The notes beneath the pieces were generated by a model. It was given only the letters and a program-made list of their open reading frames with translations, was not told the origin of the DNA and ran no database searches. The position numbers and the translations under genes were made by a program. DNA of 64,000 nucleotides from Gordonia sp. PP30. GTDB taxonomy: Bacteria > Actinomycetota > Actinomycetes > Mycobacteriales > Mycobacteriaceae. Shown here piece by piece: positions 25,758-34,420 of the stretch. Where the stretch lies: positions 806,001 to 870,000 of the forward strand of contig NZ_CP095864.1 in the NCBI RefSeq assembly GCF_023100845.1, in the 5' to 3' direction. Position 1 is the stretch's first letter. Each line of letters starts with the position of its first letter.

Positions 25758-28673
25758 GTGGCTAAGAACGACCCCAAGGATCCGAATCCGAGTCCGAAGG
25801 TCGTCGACAATGTCGTGGATCGGGAGTTCACCGTCGAGCGGCTCGTCGAGAATCCAGTGGAACGCATCGTCGACAAGCCGGTCACCATGGAGCGGATCGT
25901 CGAACGACTCGTCGTCGACACGGTCGACATGGTGGTGGACAAGCCGACCACCGTCAGCCGCCTGGTCGAGCGCCCGGTCGTGACCATCGTCGACTCCGTC
26001 GAGGACAAGCCGATCGAGGTCAGCCGCTTGGTCGAGCGACCCGTGGTCAGCGTGCGCGACGACGTACAGGACGTCCCCGTCGACGTGTCCCGGCTGGTCC
26101 AGAAGCCGGTCGTGACCGTGGTCGACGAGGTGGTGGAGAAGCCGGTCGACGTGCCGCGCCGGGTGGAGAAGCCCATCGTCACCATCGTCGACGACGTGGT
26201 GGACAAGCCGGTCGAGGTCTCCCGGATCGTGGAGAAGCCGATCGTGACGGTGCTCGACGACGTCGTGGAGAAGCCCAAGCCGGTCTCCCGCCTGGTGGAG
26301 AAGCCGATCGTCACCGTCGTCGACGAGGTGGTCGACAAGGAGATCGCGGTTCCGCGCCTGGTGGAGAAGCCGATCGTCACGATCGTCGACGACATCGCCG
26401 ACAAGCCGGTCAACATCCAGCGCAAGGTCGAGAAGCCGATCGTCTCGATCGTCGACGAGATCACCGAGAAGCCGCTCGAGCTGACGCGCCAGGTGGAGCA
26501 GCCCGTCGTCACCTTCGTCGACGAGATCGTCGACACGCCGGTCGACGTCCCCCGTGCGGTGGAGAAGCCGATCGTCACCTTCGTCGACCAGGTGGTCGAG
26601 GTGCCGGTCGAGCTGCCGCGCGAGGTGGAGCGGCCGATCGTCACCTTCGTCGACGAGGTGGTGGACCGCCCGGTCGACGTGCCGCGGCTGGTGGAGAAGC
26701 TCGTGGTCTCGTTCGTCGACGAGATCACCGAACGCGCCGTCGACGTGCCGCGCCTGGTAGAGCGGCTGGTCGTGACCGTCGTCGATGAGGTGGTCGACGC
26801 GCCCGTCGAGGTCGATCGCCTCGTGGAGAAGCTGATCGTCGACATCCGTGACCAGATCGTCGAGAAGGAGGTCACCGTCGACCGGATCGTCGAGAAGCCG
26901 GTGGTGACCGTCGTCGAGCGTGAGGTCGAGGTCCCGATCGAGCAGATCGTGGAGAAGGTCGTCGAGGTCCCGGTCGAGAAGATCGTCGAGGTGACCGTCG
27001 AGAAGCCCGTCGAGAAGATCGTCGAGAAGATCGTCGAGGTCCCCGTCGAGAAGATCGTCTACAAGATGGTTGAGAAAGAGGTCGAGAAGGTCGTCGAACT
27101 CGTCGTCGAGAAGCCGGTCGTCAAGCACGTCGAGGTACCGCGCGAGCTGATCGTCGAGAAGGTCGTTCAGGTCCCGGTCGAGAAGGTGGTCGACAAGGAG
27201 ATCGAACGGGTCGTCGAGAAGCCGAACCTGGTCGAGAAGATCGTCGAGACCCCCGTCGACCGCGTAGTCGAGCGGGTGGTGGAGCAGCCGAACATCATCG
27301 AGAAGGTGGTGGAGAAGCCGGTCGATCGCGTGGTCGAGCGCATCGTCGAGGTGCCGAACGTGGTCGAGGAGATCGTCGAGAAGCCCGTCGACCGGACGGT
27401 CGAGCGCGTCGTCGAGGCCCCCAACGTGGTCGAGGAGATCGTCGAGAAGCCCGTCGACAAGGTCGTCGAGCGGACGGTCGAGGCCCCGAACATCGTGGAG
27501 AAGGTGGTGGAGAAGCCGGTCGACCGCGTGGTCGAGCGCTCGGTCGAGGCGCCCAACATCATCGAGAAGGTGGTGGAGAAGCCGGTCGACCGCGAGGTCG
27601 CCAAGACCGTCGAGGTCCCCAACATCGTCGAGAAGGTGATCGACAAGCCGGTCGATCACGTCGTCGAGCGTGTCGTCGAACAGCCGAACGTGGTGGAGAA
27701 GGTGATCGAGAAGCCGGTCGACCGCGTGGTCGAGCGGATTGTCGAGGTCCCGAACATCGTGGAGAAGGTCGTCGACAAGGAGGTCGACCGCGAGGTCGAG
27801 AAGGTCGTCGAGAAGCTCAACATCGTGGAGAAGGTGATCGAGACCCCGGTCGACCGCGTCGTGGAGCGGATGATCGAGCAGCCGAACATCATCGAGAAGA
27901 TCGTCGAATCGCCGGTCGACCGCGAGGTGGAACGGATCGTCGAGGTGCCCAACGTCGTGGAGAACGTCGTGGAGACCCCGGTCGATCGGGTGGTCGAGCG
28001 GGTGGTCGAGAAGCCGAACGTGGTCGAGAAGGTGATCGAGAAGCCGGTCGATCGGGTGGTCGAGCGGGTGGTCGAGAAGCCGAACGTGGTCGAGAAGGTG
28101 ATCGACAAGCCGGTCCAGCATGTCGTGGAGAAGGTGGTCGAGCGCCCGGAGATCGTGGAGAAGCTGGTCGAGAAGCCGGTCACCCGCGAGTTCGAGAAGC
28201 TGGTCGAGAACCCCGTTCTCGTCGAGAAGCTGGTCGAGAAGGACATCAAGCAGGTCGTCGAGCGCGTCGTCGAGAAGCCGGTCTTCGTCGACGTCGAGAA
28301 GGTGATCGAGCGACCGGTCTACGTCGAGGTCGAGAAGGTGATCGAGAAGCCGGTCGAGAAGATCGTCGAGGTCGTGGTCGAGAAGCCGGTCTTCGTGCGC
28401 AAGGTGGTCGAGCGCGAGGTGGAGCACGTCGTGGAGGACGAGCGCGCCACCCGCACCGTCACACACGCGCCGCGCGGCGGCGAGGATGTGCAGGCGCACT
28501 TCGTGGAGCGCGAGCAGACCGACACCAACTGGCTCGACGCCCGCACCGGCGCGCACCCCGAGGACGGGGTCGCCGGCGCGTCGTCGCCGGAACTCGATGT
28601 GAAGGGCGTCGCGCAGTACGCGGTGCCCGGGGACGACGACACCGACGACGAGTTCCGGGACCGTCAGTCCTGA
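25758..28673 (+). CDS. Giant Val/Glu/Lys/Pro 22-residue-repeat protein, alveolin/articulin-like
   Basis: The 971-residue protein is almost entirely a 22-residue repeat from about residue 17 to 900, about 40 units by length. Two repeat classes share the period. Residues about 20-385 follow PIVTVVDEVVDKPVDVSRLV. Residues about 430-860 follow VEKPVDRVVERVVE-PN-VVEKV. The junction (about 390-425) reads EVEVPIEQIVEKVVEVPVEK. There is no signal peptide, membrane segment or cysteine, so it is probably cytoplasmic and fibrous. A non-repetitive acidic tail of about 70 residues ends in DDDTDDEFRDRQS. GTG 25758 follows AGGGAGG. The gene overlaps the LGFP gene by one base (TGATG). EKIVEVP-type units are the hallmark of eukaryotic alveolins/articulins; homology is not claimed. 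Function unknown; a structural filament is inferred. Confidence 0.85.
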   Translation: MAKNDPKDPNPSPKVVDNVVDREFTVERLVENPVERIVDKPVTMERIVERLVVDTVDMVVDKPTTVSRLVERPVVTIVDSVEDKPIEVSRLVERPVVSVRDDVQDVPVDVSRLVQKPVVTVVDEVVEKPVDVPRRVEKPIVTIVDDVVDKPVEVSRIVEKPIVTVLDDVVEKPKPVSRLVEKPIVTVVDEVVDKEIAVPRLVEKPIVTIVDDIADKPVNIQRKVEKPIVSIVDEITEKPLELTRQVEQPVVTFVDEIVDTPVDVPRAVEKPIVTFVDQVVEVPVELPREVERPIVTFVDEVVDRPVDVPRLVEKLVVSFVDEITERAVDVPRLVERLVVTVVDEVVDAPVEVDRLVEKLIVDIRDQIVEKEVTVDRIVEKPVVTVVEREVEVPIEQIVEKVVEVPVEKIVEVTVEKPVEKIVEKIVEVPVEKIVYKMVEKEVEKVVELVVEKPVVKHVEVPRELIVEKVVQVPVEKVVDKEIERVVEKPNLVEKIVETPVDRVVERVVEQPNIIEKVVEKPVDRVVERIVEVPNVVEEIVEKPVDRTVERVVEAPNVVEEIVEKPVDKVVERTVEAPNIVEKVVEKPVDRVVERSVEAPNIIEKVVEKPVDREVAKTVEVPNIVEKVIDKPVDHVVERVVEQPNVVEKVIEKPVDRVVERIVEVPNIVEKVVDKEVDREVEKVVEKLNIVEKVIETPVDRVVERMIEQPNIIEKIVESPVDREVERIVEVPNVVENVVETPVDRVVERVVEKPNVVEKVIEKPVDRVVERVVEKPNVVEKVIDKPVQHVVEKVVERPEIVEKLVEKPVTREFEKLVENPVLVEKLVEKDIKQVVERVVEKPVFVDVEKVIERPVYVEVEKVIEKPVEKIVEVVVEKPVFVRKVVEREVEHVVEDERATRTVTHAPRGGEDVQAHFVEREQTDTNWLDARTGAHPEDGVAGASSPELDVKGVAQYAVPGDDDTDDEFRDRQS
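25818..28440 (+). repeat. Tandem 66-bp coding repeat array
   Basis: DNA of the repeat protein, period 66 bases. Most units have diverged while keeping the amino-acid pattern. Units 27978-28043 and 28044-28109 are almost identical (one mismatch seen), a sign of recent duplication. The motif GTCGAGAAG recurs throughout. Confidence 0.9.
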
Positions 28674-29848
28674 TGTCCGGCCGGACCCGACCGGGTATGC
28701 GTGTCGCGAGCGCATCGGCGCTCGGTGTGGTGTCGGTGCTCGCCGTGCTGTTCACGGTCGTGCTGGGCGGGGGCCTCGCGCGGGCGGACGTGCGGGGCGA
28801 CGCCACCGCGGCGATCGGCGCCTTCGCCGCCGACTCCGGCAATGCCGCCCTGCTCGGCGGTCCGACCGGCACGCTGCGGATGGTCCGCGGCGGCGGAGGT
28901 GCATCGCAGACCTTCGAACGCGGCACCGTCTACTACTCGCCGGACACCGGCGCGCAGGCCGTGTACGGCGCGATCGCCGCGCGATACCGCGCGGTCGGCG
29001 GACCCGCCGCGATCGGCTATCCGACCGGCGGCGAACAGGCCGCCGGCGACGGCCGGTTCTCCGAGTTCAACGGCCCGGAGGGGGCCGCCATCTACTGGAG
29101 TCCCACGACGCGCGCCTCGCTGCTGACCGGCGGCGTGCTGCGGGCGTGGCGGGCCTCCGGCGGGGTGACCGGTCCGTTCGGGTTCCCCACCTCGGACACC
29201 GTGAACACCGGCCGCGCCGACGAGGCCGACTTCGCCGGACCGGCGGGCACGCACATCGCGTGGTCGTCGACGACCGGCCTGGAGACCACGCCGGCCGAGT
29301 TGCTGGCGTCGATGCCGACGATGGCGGTCGCCGCGGACTCGACCGAGACCATCTCGGCGGCCAAGCCCGCGCCGCCGGCCCCGGCCGCCCGGTCCGGGTG
29401 GCGGAAATGGTGGCCGTGGGCGGTCGCCGCGGCGTGCGTGCTGGTTCTGCTGATCGCGCTCGTCGTGCTGTTCCGGCGCGGCCGTGGATCCCGGAAGCCG
29501 GACGACGACGCCGCGCCGGCTCCGACGGCGGCCGGGACCCCCGCCGCCGTCGCCTCGCCGGGTAGCGAGGCCGTCGTACCCGCCGCCGGTGCCGCAGCGG
29601 CGGACGAACCGGTCGCGGAGCCGGAACCCGAACCGGAGCCGGAGCCCGAGGAGCCGCCGGAGCCGGTGCTCAGCGAGGAGACCGCGCTGGCGTCGTCACT
29701 GGTGGTGACCTACGCCGAGGACGTCGATCACGGGCCGCGGATCGCCTACGAGAACAACGCACTCGGTGCCGATCACGCCGGCGGCGAGGACGCCACACGC
29801 GCCTGGCTGCACGGCGCGGGTGCCGCGGAGACCGGCGGCGAGGGGTAA
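28673..29848 (+). CDS. LGFP-repeat envelope protein with C-terminal membrane anchor
   Basis: The 391-residue protein has a signal peptide (hydrophobic about 15-35, cut near LARA-DV) and three LGFP-type repeats: NAALLGGPTG (about 55), YRAVGGPAAIGYPTGGE (about 105-121) and WRASGGVTGPFGFPTSDT (about 160-177). LGFP repeats occur in mycolata cell-surface proteins and are proposed to bind the cell wall. A membrane segment follows (WWPWAVAAACVLVLLIALVVLF, about 244-265), then a Pro/Glu-rich cytoplasmic tail of about 125 residues. The wall-facing part and long inner tail suit a protein that links wall to cytoplasm. Its ATG overlaps the stop of the giant repeat protein, implying coupled translation. 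Confidence 0.85.
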   Translation: MSGRTRPGMRVASASALGVVSVLAVLFTVVLGGGLARADVRGDATAAIGAFAADSGNAALLGGPTGTLRMVRGGGGASQTFERGTVYYSPDTGAQAVYGAIAARYRAVGGPAAIGYPTGGEQAAGDGRFSEFNGPEGAAIYWSPTTRASLLTGGVLRAWRASGGVTGPFGFPTSDTVNTGRADEADFAGPAGTHIAWSSTTGLETTPAELLASMPTMAVAADSTETISAAKPAPPAPAARSGWRKWWPWAVAAACVLVLLIALVVLFRRGRGSRKPDDDAAPAPTAAGTPAAVASPGSEAVVPAAGAAAADEPVAEPEPEPEPEPEEPPEPVLSEETALASSLVVTYAEDVDHGPRIAYENNALGADHAGGEDATRAWLHGAGAAETGGEG

Positions 29849-29856
29849 CTCGGCAC

Positions 29857-31020
29857 ATGAAGGCGACGGTCTGCCGACGCGGCGAATTCGAGGTCGTCGA
29901 TCTCCCGATGCCCGAGCCGGGCCGCAGACAGGTCTTGCTGAAGGTCCTGCGGGCGGGGATCTGCGGCTCCGATCTGCACGCGCGGATCCACTGCGACGAG
30001 GTCGCCGCGCTCACCGGCGAGGTCGGCTACGACCACTTCATGCGCTCGGACGAGCGCGTGGTGATGGGGCATGAATTCGTCGGCGAGGTGGTCTCGTACG
30101 GCCGCGGCTGCCGGCGCCGCTGGAAGGCCGGTACCCGCGTCGTGTCGCTGCCCATCCGGCGCGACGGTGACGAGGTCCAGATGACCGGGCTGTCCGCGCG
30201 TGCCGCCGGGGCGTTCGCCGAGTACGTCCTGGTCGAGGAGGACGTCACCATGCCGGTGCCGGACCGCCTGGACACCGATCTGGCCGCCCTGACCGAGCCG
30301 CTCTCCGTCGGCCGTCATGCCGTCGCCCGCAGTGGTATCGGGCGCGGTGACGTCGCCGTCGTCGTCGGTTGCGGTCCGATCGGCCTGGCCGTGATCCTGA
30401 TGCTCAAGGCCCAGGGGGTCAAGACGGTGGTGGCCAGCGACCTGTCGCCGGCCCGCCGGGCTCTGGCCGGGTCGTGCGGGGCGGATGTCGTCGTCGACCC
30501 GGCCCGATCCGAGCTCGCCGACCGGATTCCGGAGCGCGCCATGCACTTTCGCCGGGGACCGGAGCTGCTGGACTTCGCGCTCGACGCGATGCACAAGCTG
30601 CGGACGGTCCCGGGTCTGCCGTGGTGGCGGCTGATGGGACTGGGGGAGCGGCTCGGTCAGGTGCCGAAGGGGCCGGTCGTCTTCGAATGCGTCGGCCTGC
30701 CCGGCATGCTCGACCGGCTGAGTGCCGAGATGCCCTATCGTTCGCGGATCGTTGTCGTGGGTGTCTGCATGGAACCCGACACGGTGCGGCCGGCGCTGCT
30801 GTCGAACAAGGAGATCGATCTCCGCTTCGTCTTCGCCTACGACCCCGACGAGTTCCGCGACACCCTCCACCTGATGGCGGACGGCCGGATCGACGCGCGG
30901 CCGCTGCTGACCGGGACCGTCGGGCTCGACGGCGTCGACGCGGCCTTCGCGGCGCTGGGCGATCCGGAGACGCACGTGAAGATCCTCATCGATCCGGCGT
31001 CGGCGGCCGTCACGCCCTGA
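29857..31020 (+). CDS. Zinc-dependent medium-chain alcohol dehydrogenase
   Basis: The 387-residue protein is an MDR enzyme that oxidises or reduces an alcohol/aldehyde pair with NAD(P). The catalytic zinc ligands are in GICGSDLHARIH (Cys, about 37) and VVMGHEFVGEV (His-Glu, about 69-70). The nucleotide-binding loop is VVVGCGPIGLAVI (about 169-181). The four-cysteine structural zinc lobe is not seen, so it belongs to the group without it. It begins eight bases after the LGFP gene and may be cotranscribed; no functional link is obvious. Confidence 0.88.
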   Translation: MKATVCRRGEFEVVDLPMPEPGRRQVLLKVLRAGICGSDLHARIHCDEVAALTGEVGYDHFMRSDERVVMGHEFVGEVVSYGRGCRRRWKAGTRVVSLPIRRDGDEVQMTGLSARAAGAFAEYVLVEEDVTMPVPDRLDTDLAALTEPLSVGRHAVARSGIGRGDVAVVVGCGPIGLAVILMLKAQGVKTVVASDLSPARRALAGSCGADVVVDPARSELADRIPERAMHFRRGPELLDFALDAMHKLRTVPGLPWWRLMGLGERLGQVPKGPVVFECVGLPGMLDRLSAEMPYRSRIVVVGVCMEPDTVRPALLSNKEIDLRFVFAYDPDEFRDTLHLMADGRIDARPLLTGTVGLDGVDAAFAALGDPETHVKILIDPASAAVTP

Positions 31021-31065
31021 TCGCGGTATGATCTGCTTCACAATCATGCCTCGCCCGAAACAATA

Positions 31066-31079
31066 CGGACCGTAGTCCG
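31066..31079. promoter_or_regulatory. Operator-like dyad upstream of the YceI gene
   Basis: CGGAC-CGTA-GTCCG is a hyphenated palindrome 72 bp upstream of the YceI start, in an AT-richer stretch (AACAATA before it, TTAAGTTT after). Dyads of this sort are common TetR/MarR operators; the regulator is unknown. Confidence 0.35.
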
Positions 31080-31150
31080 GTTAAGTTTGGATGTGGATCG
31101 AATGATCCGCCGGCGCGGTGAGCGCCGCCCCGTTCCTCCCAGGAGTCCCC

Positions 31151-31705
31151 ATGTCTTCGATCAATGCCCTTCCCCTGCTGTCCGCCGGCACCTGGACCAT
31201 CGACCCGGTGCACTCGGCCGTGAGCTTCTCGGTCCGCCACCTGATGGTGTCGAAGGTCCGCGGCGAGTTCACCACGTTCTCCGGCGCCATCGAGGTCGCC
31301 GAGGACGGCACCCCGTCGGTGCGCGCCGAGATCGACGTGACCTCGATCAACACCCGTAACGACCAGCGCGATGCGCACATCCGGTCGGCGGACTTCTTCG
31401 ACGCCGAGAAGTACCCGACCGCCACCTACGTCTCCACCTCGGTCGAGTCCGACGGCGACGACTACGTGGTGCACGGCGACTTCACCCTGAAGGGCGTCAC
31501 CAAGCCGGTCGACCTGAAGCTCGAGTTCAACGGCGTCAACCCGGGCATGGGCCACGGCCCGGTCGCCGGTTTCGAGGCCACCGCGGTGATCAACCGCAAG
31601 GACTTCGGTATCGACATCGAGATGCCGCTGGAGACCGGTGGCACCGTGGTCGGCGACAAGATCAACCTCACCCTCGAGATCGAGGCGGGCCAGGCTTCCG
31701 CCTGA
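31151..31705 (+). CDS. YceI-family polyisoprenoid-binding protein
   Basis: YceI proteins are lipocalin-like barrels that bind isoprenoid chains. The 184-residue protein has the family's start GTWTIDPVHSAVSFSVRHLM, the TRNDQRDAHIRSADFFDAEK segment and the TLKGVTKPVDLKLEFNG hallmark. There is no signal peptide, so it is the cytoplasmic type frequent in actinobacteria. ATG 31151 is chosen over an upstream in-frame GTG at 31118 because AGGAG lies five bases before it. A dyad upstream suggests repressor control. Confidence 0.93.
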   Translation: MSSINALPLLSAGTWTIDPVHSAVSFSVRHLMVSKVRGEFTTFSGAIEVAEDGTPSVRAEIDVTSINTRNDQRDAHIRSADFFDAEKYPTATYVSTSVESDGDDYVVHGDFTLKGVTKPVDLKLEFNGVNPGMGHGPVAGFEATAVINRKDFGIDIEMPLETGGTVVGDKINLTLEIEAGQASA

Positions 31706-31792
31706 TTCCAGCCCCGCCCGCGACCGCGCCGCGCTGCGGTGCGTGTTCGGTACGCTCGACCCATTGTCGGGCGCGGTCGCGGGAGGTGACGG

Positions 31793-33529
31793 GTGGAATT
31801 GCAGCGTTCGCGCGAGGCGATGCACGACGTCGCCACCCGGATCGAGGCGTGGGCACCCCGCTCCTGGGTGCTCCGTCCGCTCCGCCGCGGCCGCGGCCCG
31901 ATGGACGGCGAGTTGCTCGCCACCGAATGGCGGGCACTCGCCCCGTCGGTCCGCCAGCGCGTACTGCGGCGCGCGGCGTTCGTCGGCATCGCGGTCGGCA
32001 TCGGCTCCCGGTCGGCGATCGGTCTGGAGACCTTCGTGCTGGTCCTACTGGCGTTCACCGGTGGCCGCTTCACGTTGAACACCAAGCTGGACCATCCGAA
32101 CTTCTACGACATGCTGATCGCCACGGTGATCGGCAGCACGGTGAGCATCCTGGTCTCGTACGTGCTGCTGCGACGGCACTTCCGGTGGTTCGCGTCCGGT
32201 GAGCCCGCTGACGTCGCCCGGCGCCGTGACGTCGCCCGCATCCCGATTCAGCAGGTCGGTGCCGACATTCTCGGCTGGCTGACCAGCTATCTGCTCTATG
32301 CGCTGATCGCCGACGTCACGGCGCTGTTCCTGGTCACCGTGGGTGGTGCGTTCGCGCTGGCCGCGGTCACCTCCTGCAGTCTGACCTACCTGTTCGCCGA
32401 ATCATCGGCGAGGCCGCTCGCCGTCTTGGCGCTCAGCGGTACCTCGGATGCCCGCGTGGTCCATGGTGTGCGGGAGCGCATGCTCGTGGTCTGGCTGGTC
32501 TCGTCGGCGGTGCCGATGGTCGGTCTGATCGCCCTCAACATCGGGCGGTGGGCCGGTCTGCTGCCGCCCGCCGGCCGGCTCGACTGGGCGACGGTCTTTC
32601 TGGCGATCCTGTCGCTGGCCTCTGGACTGAACATCGTCGTGCTGGTCGGCCGCGCCATCGCCGATCCACTGACCGAGATGCGCTCGGTGGTCGAGGCCGC
32701 CGCCGCCGGTGACCTTGACCGGCGGGTGGCCGTCTACGATTCGTCCGAGCTCGGGGTGTTGCAGAGCGGCCTGAATGGCATGCTCGACGGCCTGGCCGAA
32801 CGCGAGCGCATCCGGACGCTCTTCTCCCGTCACGTCGGCGATCGAGTCGCCGAACTCGCCATCTCCCGCGAAGGGGGGATGGCGGGTACCAATGCCGACG
32901 TGGCGGTCGTCTTCGTCGACCTGAGCGGGTCGACGGCCTTCGCGGCACAGCGGGATCCGCGGGAGACCGCGGTGGTGCTCAACGTCTTCTTCTCCGTGGT
33001 CGCCGAGGTGGTGGAGCGGCACGACGGACTGATCAACAAGTTCGAGGGTGACGCCGCCCTGATCATCTTCGGGGCGCCGGCCGAGCTCGACGACCCGGCG
33101 GGCGCCGCCCTGCGGGCCGCCCGGGAACTCGGCGACGCGCTGAGCGAGAGACTGCCCCTCGAATGGGGGATGGGGGTTGGCTACGGCAGCGTATTCGCCG
33201 GCAACATCGGCGCGGCCAGCCGCTACGAGTACACCGTCATCGGCGACCCGGTGAACGAGGCTGCGCGCCTCTCCGACCGCGCCAAGGAGAGCCGAACCCC
33301 GGTCTGCGCCAGCGGCGCCGCGATCGCGGCGGCCGATCCGGATGAGGCTGCGCGGTGGTCGCGCAGCGCCCGGGTGACCCTGCGGGGCCGCAGCGAGGCG
33401 ACGGACGTCTACGTCCCGACCGCACTGGCCGCGCGGACCGAACCGCCGACCTTGGGTAGCGTTCTTTCCGAGTTGCTGAGAATGCCCGGCGCGCGGGCGC
33501 GCGAGGAACGAGAGAAGAGGACCCGATGA
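31793..33529 (+). CDS. Membrane class III adenylate cyclase with HAMP domain
   Basis: The 578-residue protein makes cAMP from ATP. It has about six membrane segments (about residues 60-290), a HAMP linker (ADPLTEMRSVVEAAAAGDL, about 297-345) and a cytoplasmic class III cyclase domain. The catalytic residues are all present: metal Asp in VVFVDLSGSTAFA (about 381), NKFEGDAALIIFG with Lys and second Asp (about 425), and IGDPVNEAARL with the substrate Asp, Asn and Arg (about 483-493). It resembles the Rv1318c-Rv1320c/Rv3645 group. GTG 31793 follows GGGAGG. Its end overlaps the next gene by four bases. Confidence 0.93.
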   Translation: MELQRSREAMHDVATRIEAWAPRSWVLRPLRRGRGPMDGELLATEWRALAPSVRQRVLRRAAFVGIAVGIGSRSAIGLETFVLVLLAFTGGRFTLNTKLDHPNFYDMLIATVIGSTVSILVSYVLLRRHFRWFASGEPADVARRRDVARIPIQQVGADILGWLTSYLLYALIADVTALFLVTVGGAFALAAVTSCSLTYLFAESSARPLAVLALSGTSDARVVHGVRERMLVVWLVSSAVPMVGLIALNIGRWAGLLPPAGRLDWATVFLAILSLASGLNIVVLVGRAIADPLTEMRSVVEAAAAGDLDRRVAVYDSSELGVLQSGLNGMLDGLAERERIRTLFSRHVGDRVAELAISREGGMAGTNADVAVVFVDLSGSTAFAAQRDPRETAVVLNVFFSVVAEVVERHDGLINKFEGDAALIIFGAPAELDDPAGAALRAARELGDALSERLPLEWGMGVGYGSVFAGNIGAASRYEYTVIGDPVNEAARLSDRAKESRTPVCASGAAIAAADPDEAARWSRSARVTLRGRSEATDVYVPTALAARTEPPTLGSVLSELLRMPGARAREEREKRTR

Positions 33530-34404
33530 ATGGTTGGTCGATCACGGACATCCCCGATCAGCGGGGGCGGCGCTTCGTCATCACCGGCGCCAACAGCGGG
33601 CTCGGCGAGCAGATGGCGCTCGCCGTCGGCGCCGCGGGCGCCGAGGTGGTCCTCGCGGCCCGCAACGTCGAGAAGTCGCGCCTGGTGGCCGAGCAGATCG
33701 GTCCGAACGCGACCGTCGCCTCGCTCGACCTGGCCGACCTCGCCTCGGTGCGCGACTTCGCCGACTCGTTCGACGGCGCCGATGTCCTGATCAACAACGC
33801 TGGGGTGATGGCGATCCCGTTGCGCCGCACCGCCGACGGCTTCGAGATGCAGATCGGCACCAACTTCCTCGGGCACTTCGCGCTCACCGGGCTGCTGCTC
33901 GGGCGGATCTCCGACCGGGTGGTCACGATGTCGTCGTTGATGCACAAGCAGTCGCGGCTCGACATCGACGACCTCAACTGGGAACACCGCAAGTACAACC
34001 GCTGGACGGCGTACGGCGACTCGAAGCTCGCCGACCTGATGCTCGCCCTGGAACTGGCCGAGCGGCTGTCGGAGGCGGGCTCGCCGAAGCTCTCGATGGC
34101 CGCGCATCCCGGATACGCGGCGACCGACCTGCAGATGCACACCGAATCGCCGCTGGACTGGGTGATGCGGCTGGGCAACCTGACGCCGCTCGCGCAGTCG
34201 GCGTCCGACGGCGCGCTCCCGGCCCTGTTCGCGGCCACCTCGCCGCATGCGGTGAACGGCGAGTATTACGGGCCGAAGGGGCTCGGCGGCATGCGCGGCG
34301 GTCCGGCGGTGTCCGGCTACCGTCGTGTCGCCGGAGACCGCGCCGTGCGCCGGAAGCTCTGGGCCAAGGCCGAGGAGCTGACCGGCGTCACCTTCGACGT
34401 CTGA
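33526..34404 (+). CDS. Short-chain dehydrogenase/reductase (retinol-dehydrogenase-like)
   Basis: The 292-residue Rossmann-fold oxidoreductase has NADP-binding FVITGANSGLGEQMAL (about 17-32), LINNAGVM (about 88-95), catalytic Ser in TMSSLMH (about 139) and Tyr-Lys in TAYGDSKLADLM (about 164-168). The substrate is unknown; actinobacterial genomes carry many. It starts inside the cyclase stop region (ATGA overlap), so it is cotranslated with the cyclase, an association not explained by the known role of either family. Confidence 0.9.
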   Translation: MNGWSITDIPDQRGRRFVITGANSGLGEQMALAVGAAGAEVVLAARNVEKSRLVAEQIGPNATVASLDLADLASVRDFADSFDGADVLINNAGVMAIPLRRTADGFEMQIGTNFLGHFALTGLLLGRISDRVVTMSSLMHKQSRLDIDDLNWEHRKYNRWTAYGDSKLADLMLALELAERLSEAGSPKLSMAAHPGYAATDLQMHTESPLDWVMRLGNLTPLAQSASDGALPALFAATSPHAVNGEYYGPKGLGGMRGGPAVSGYRRVAGDRAVRRKLWAKAEELTGVTFDV

Positions 34405-34420
34405 TCGGCCGTCCCGTCGG

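Noticed and set aside
25758..28673. Reading the 66-bp array as a CRISPR or satellite
   Set aside because: Units vary at many third positions while keeping amino acids, there are no spacers, and a single long frame runs through. It is protein-level repetition.
25347..28715. A 1,122-codon reverse-strand frame opposite the repeat gene
   Set aside because: It is a mirror of the repetitive GTC/GAG/AAG codons, gives Leu/Asp-rich low-complexity protein, and runs through three tRNA genes. The forward gene has a ribosome site and coupled partner.
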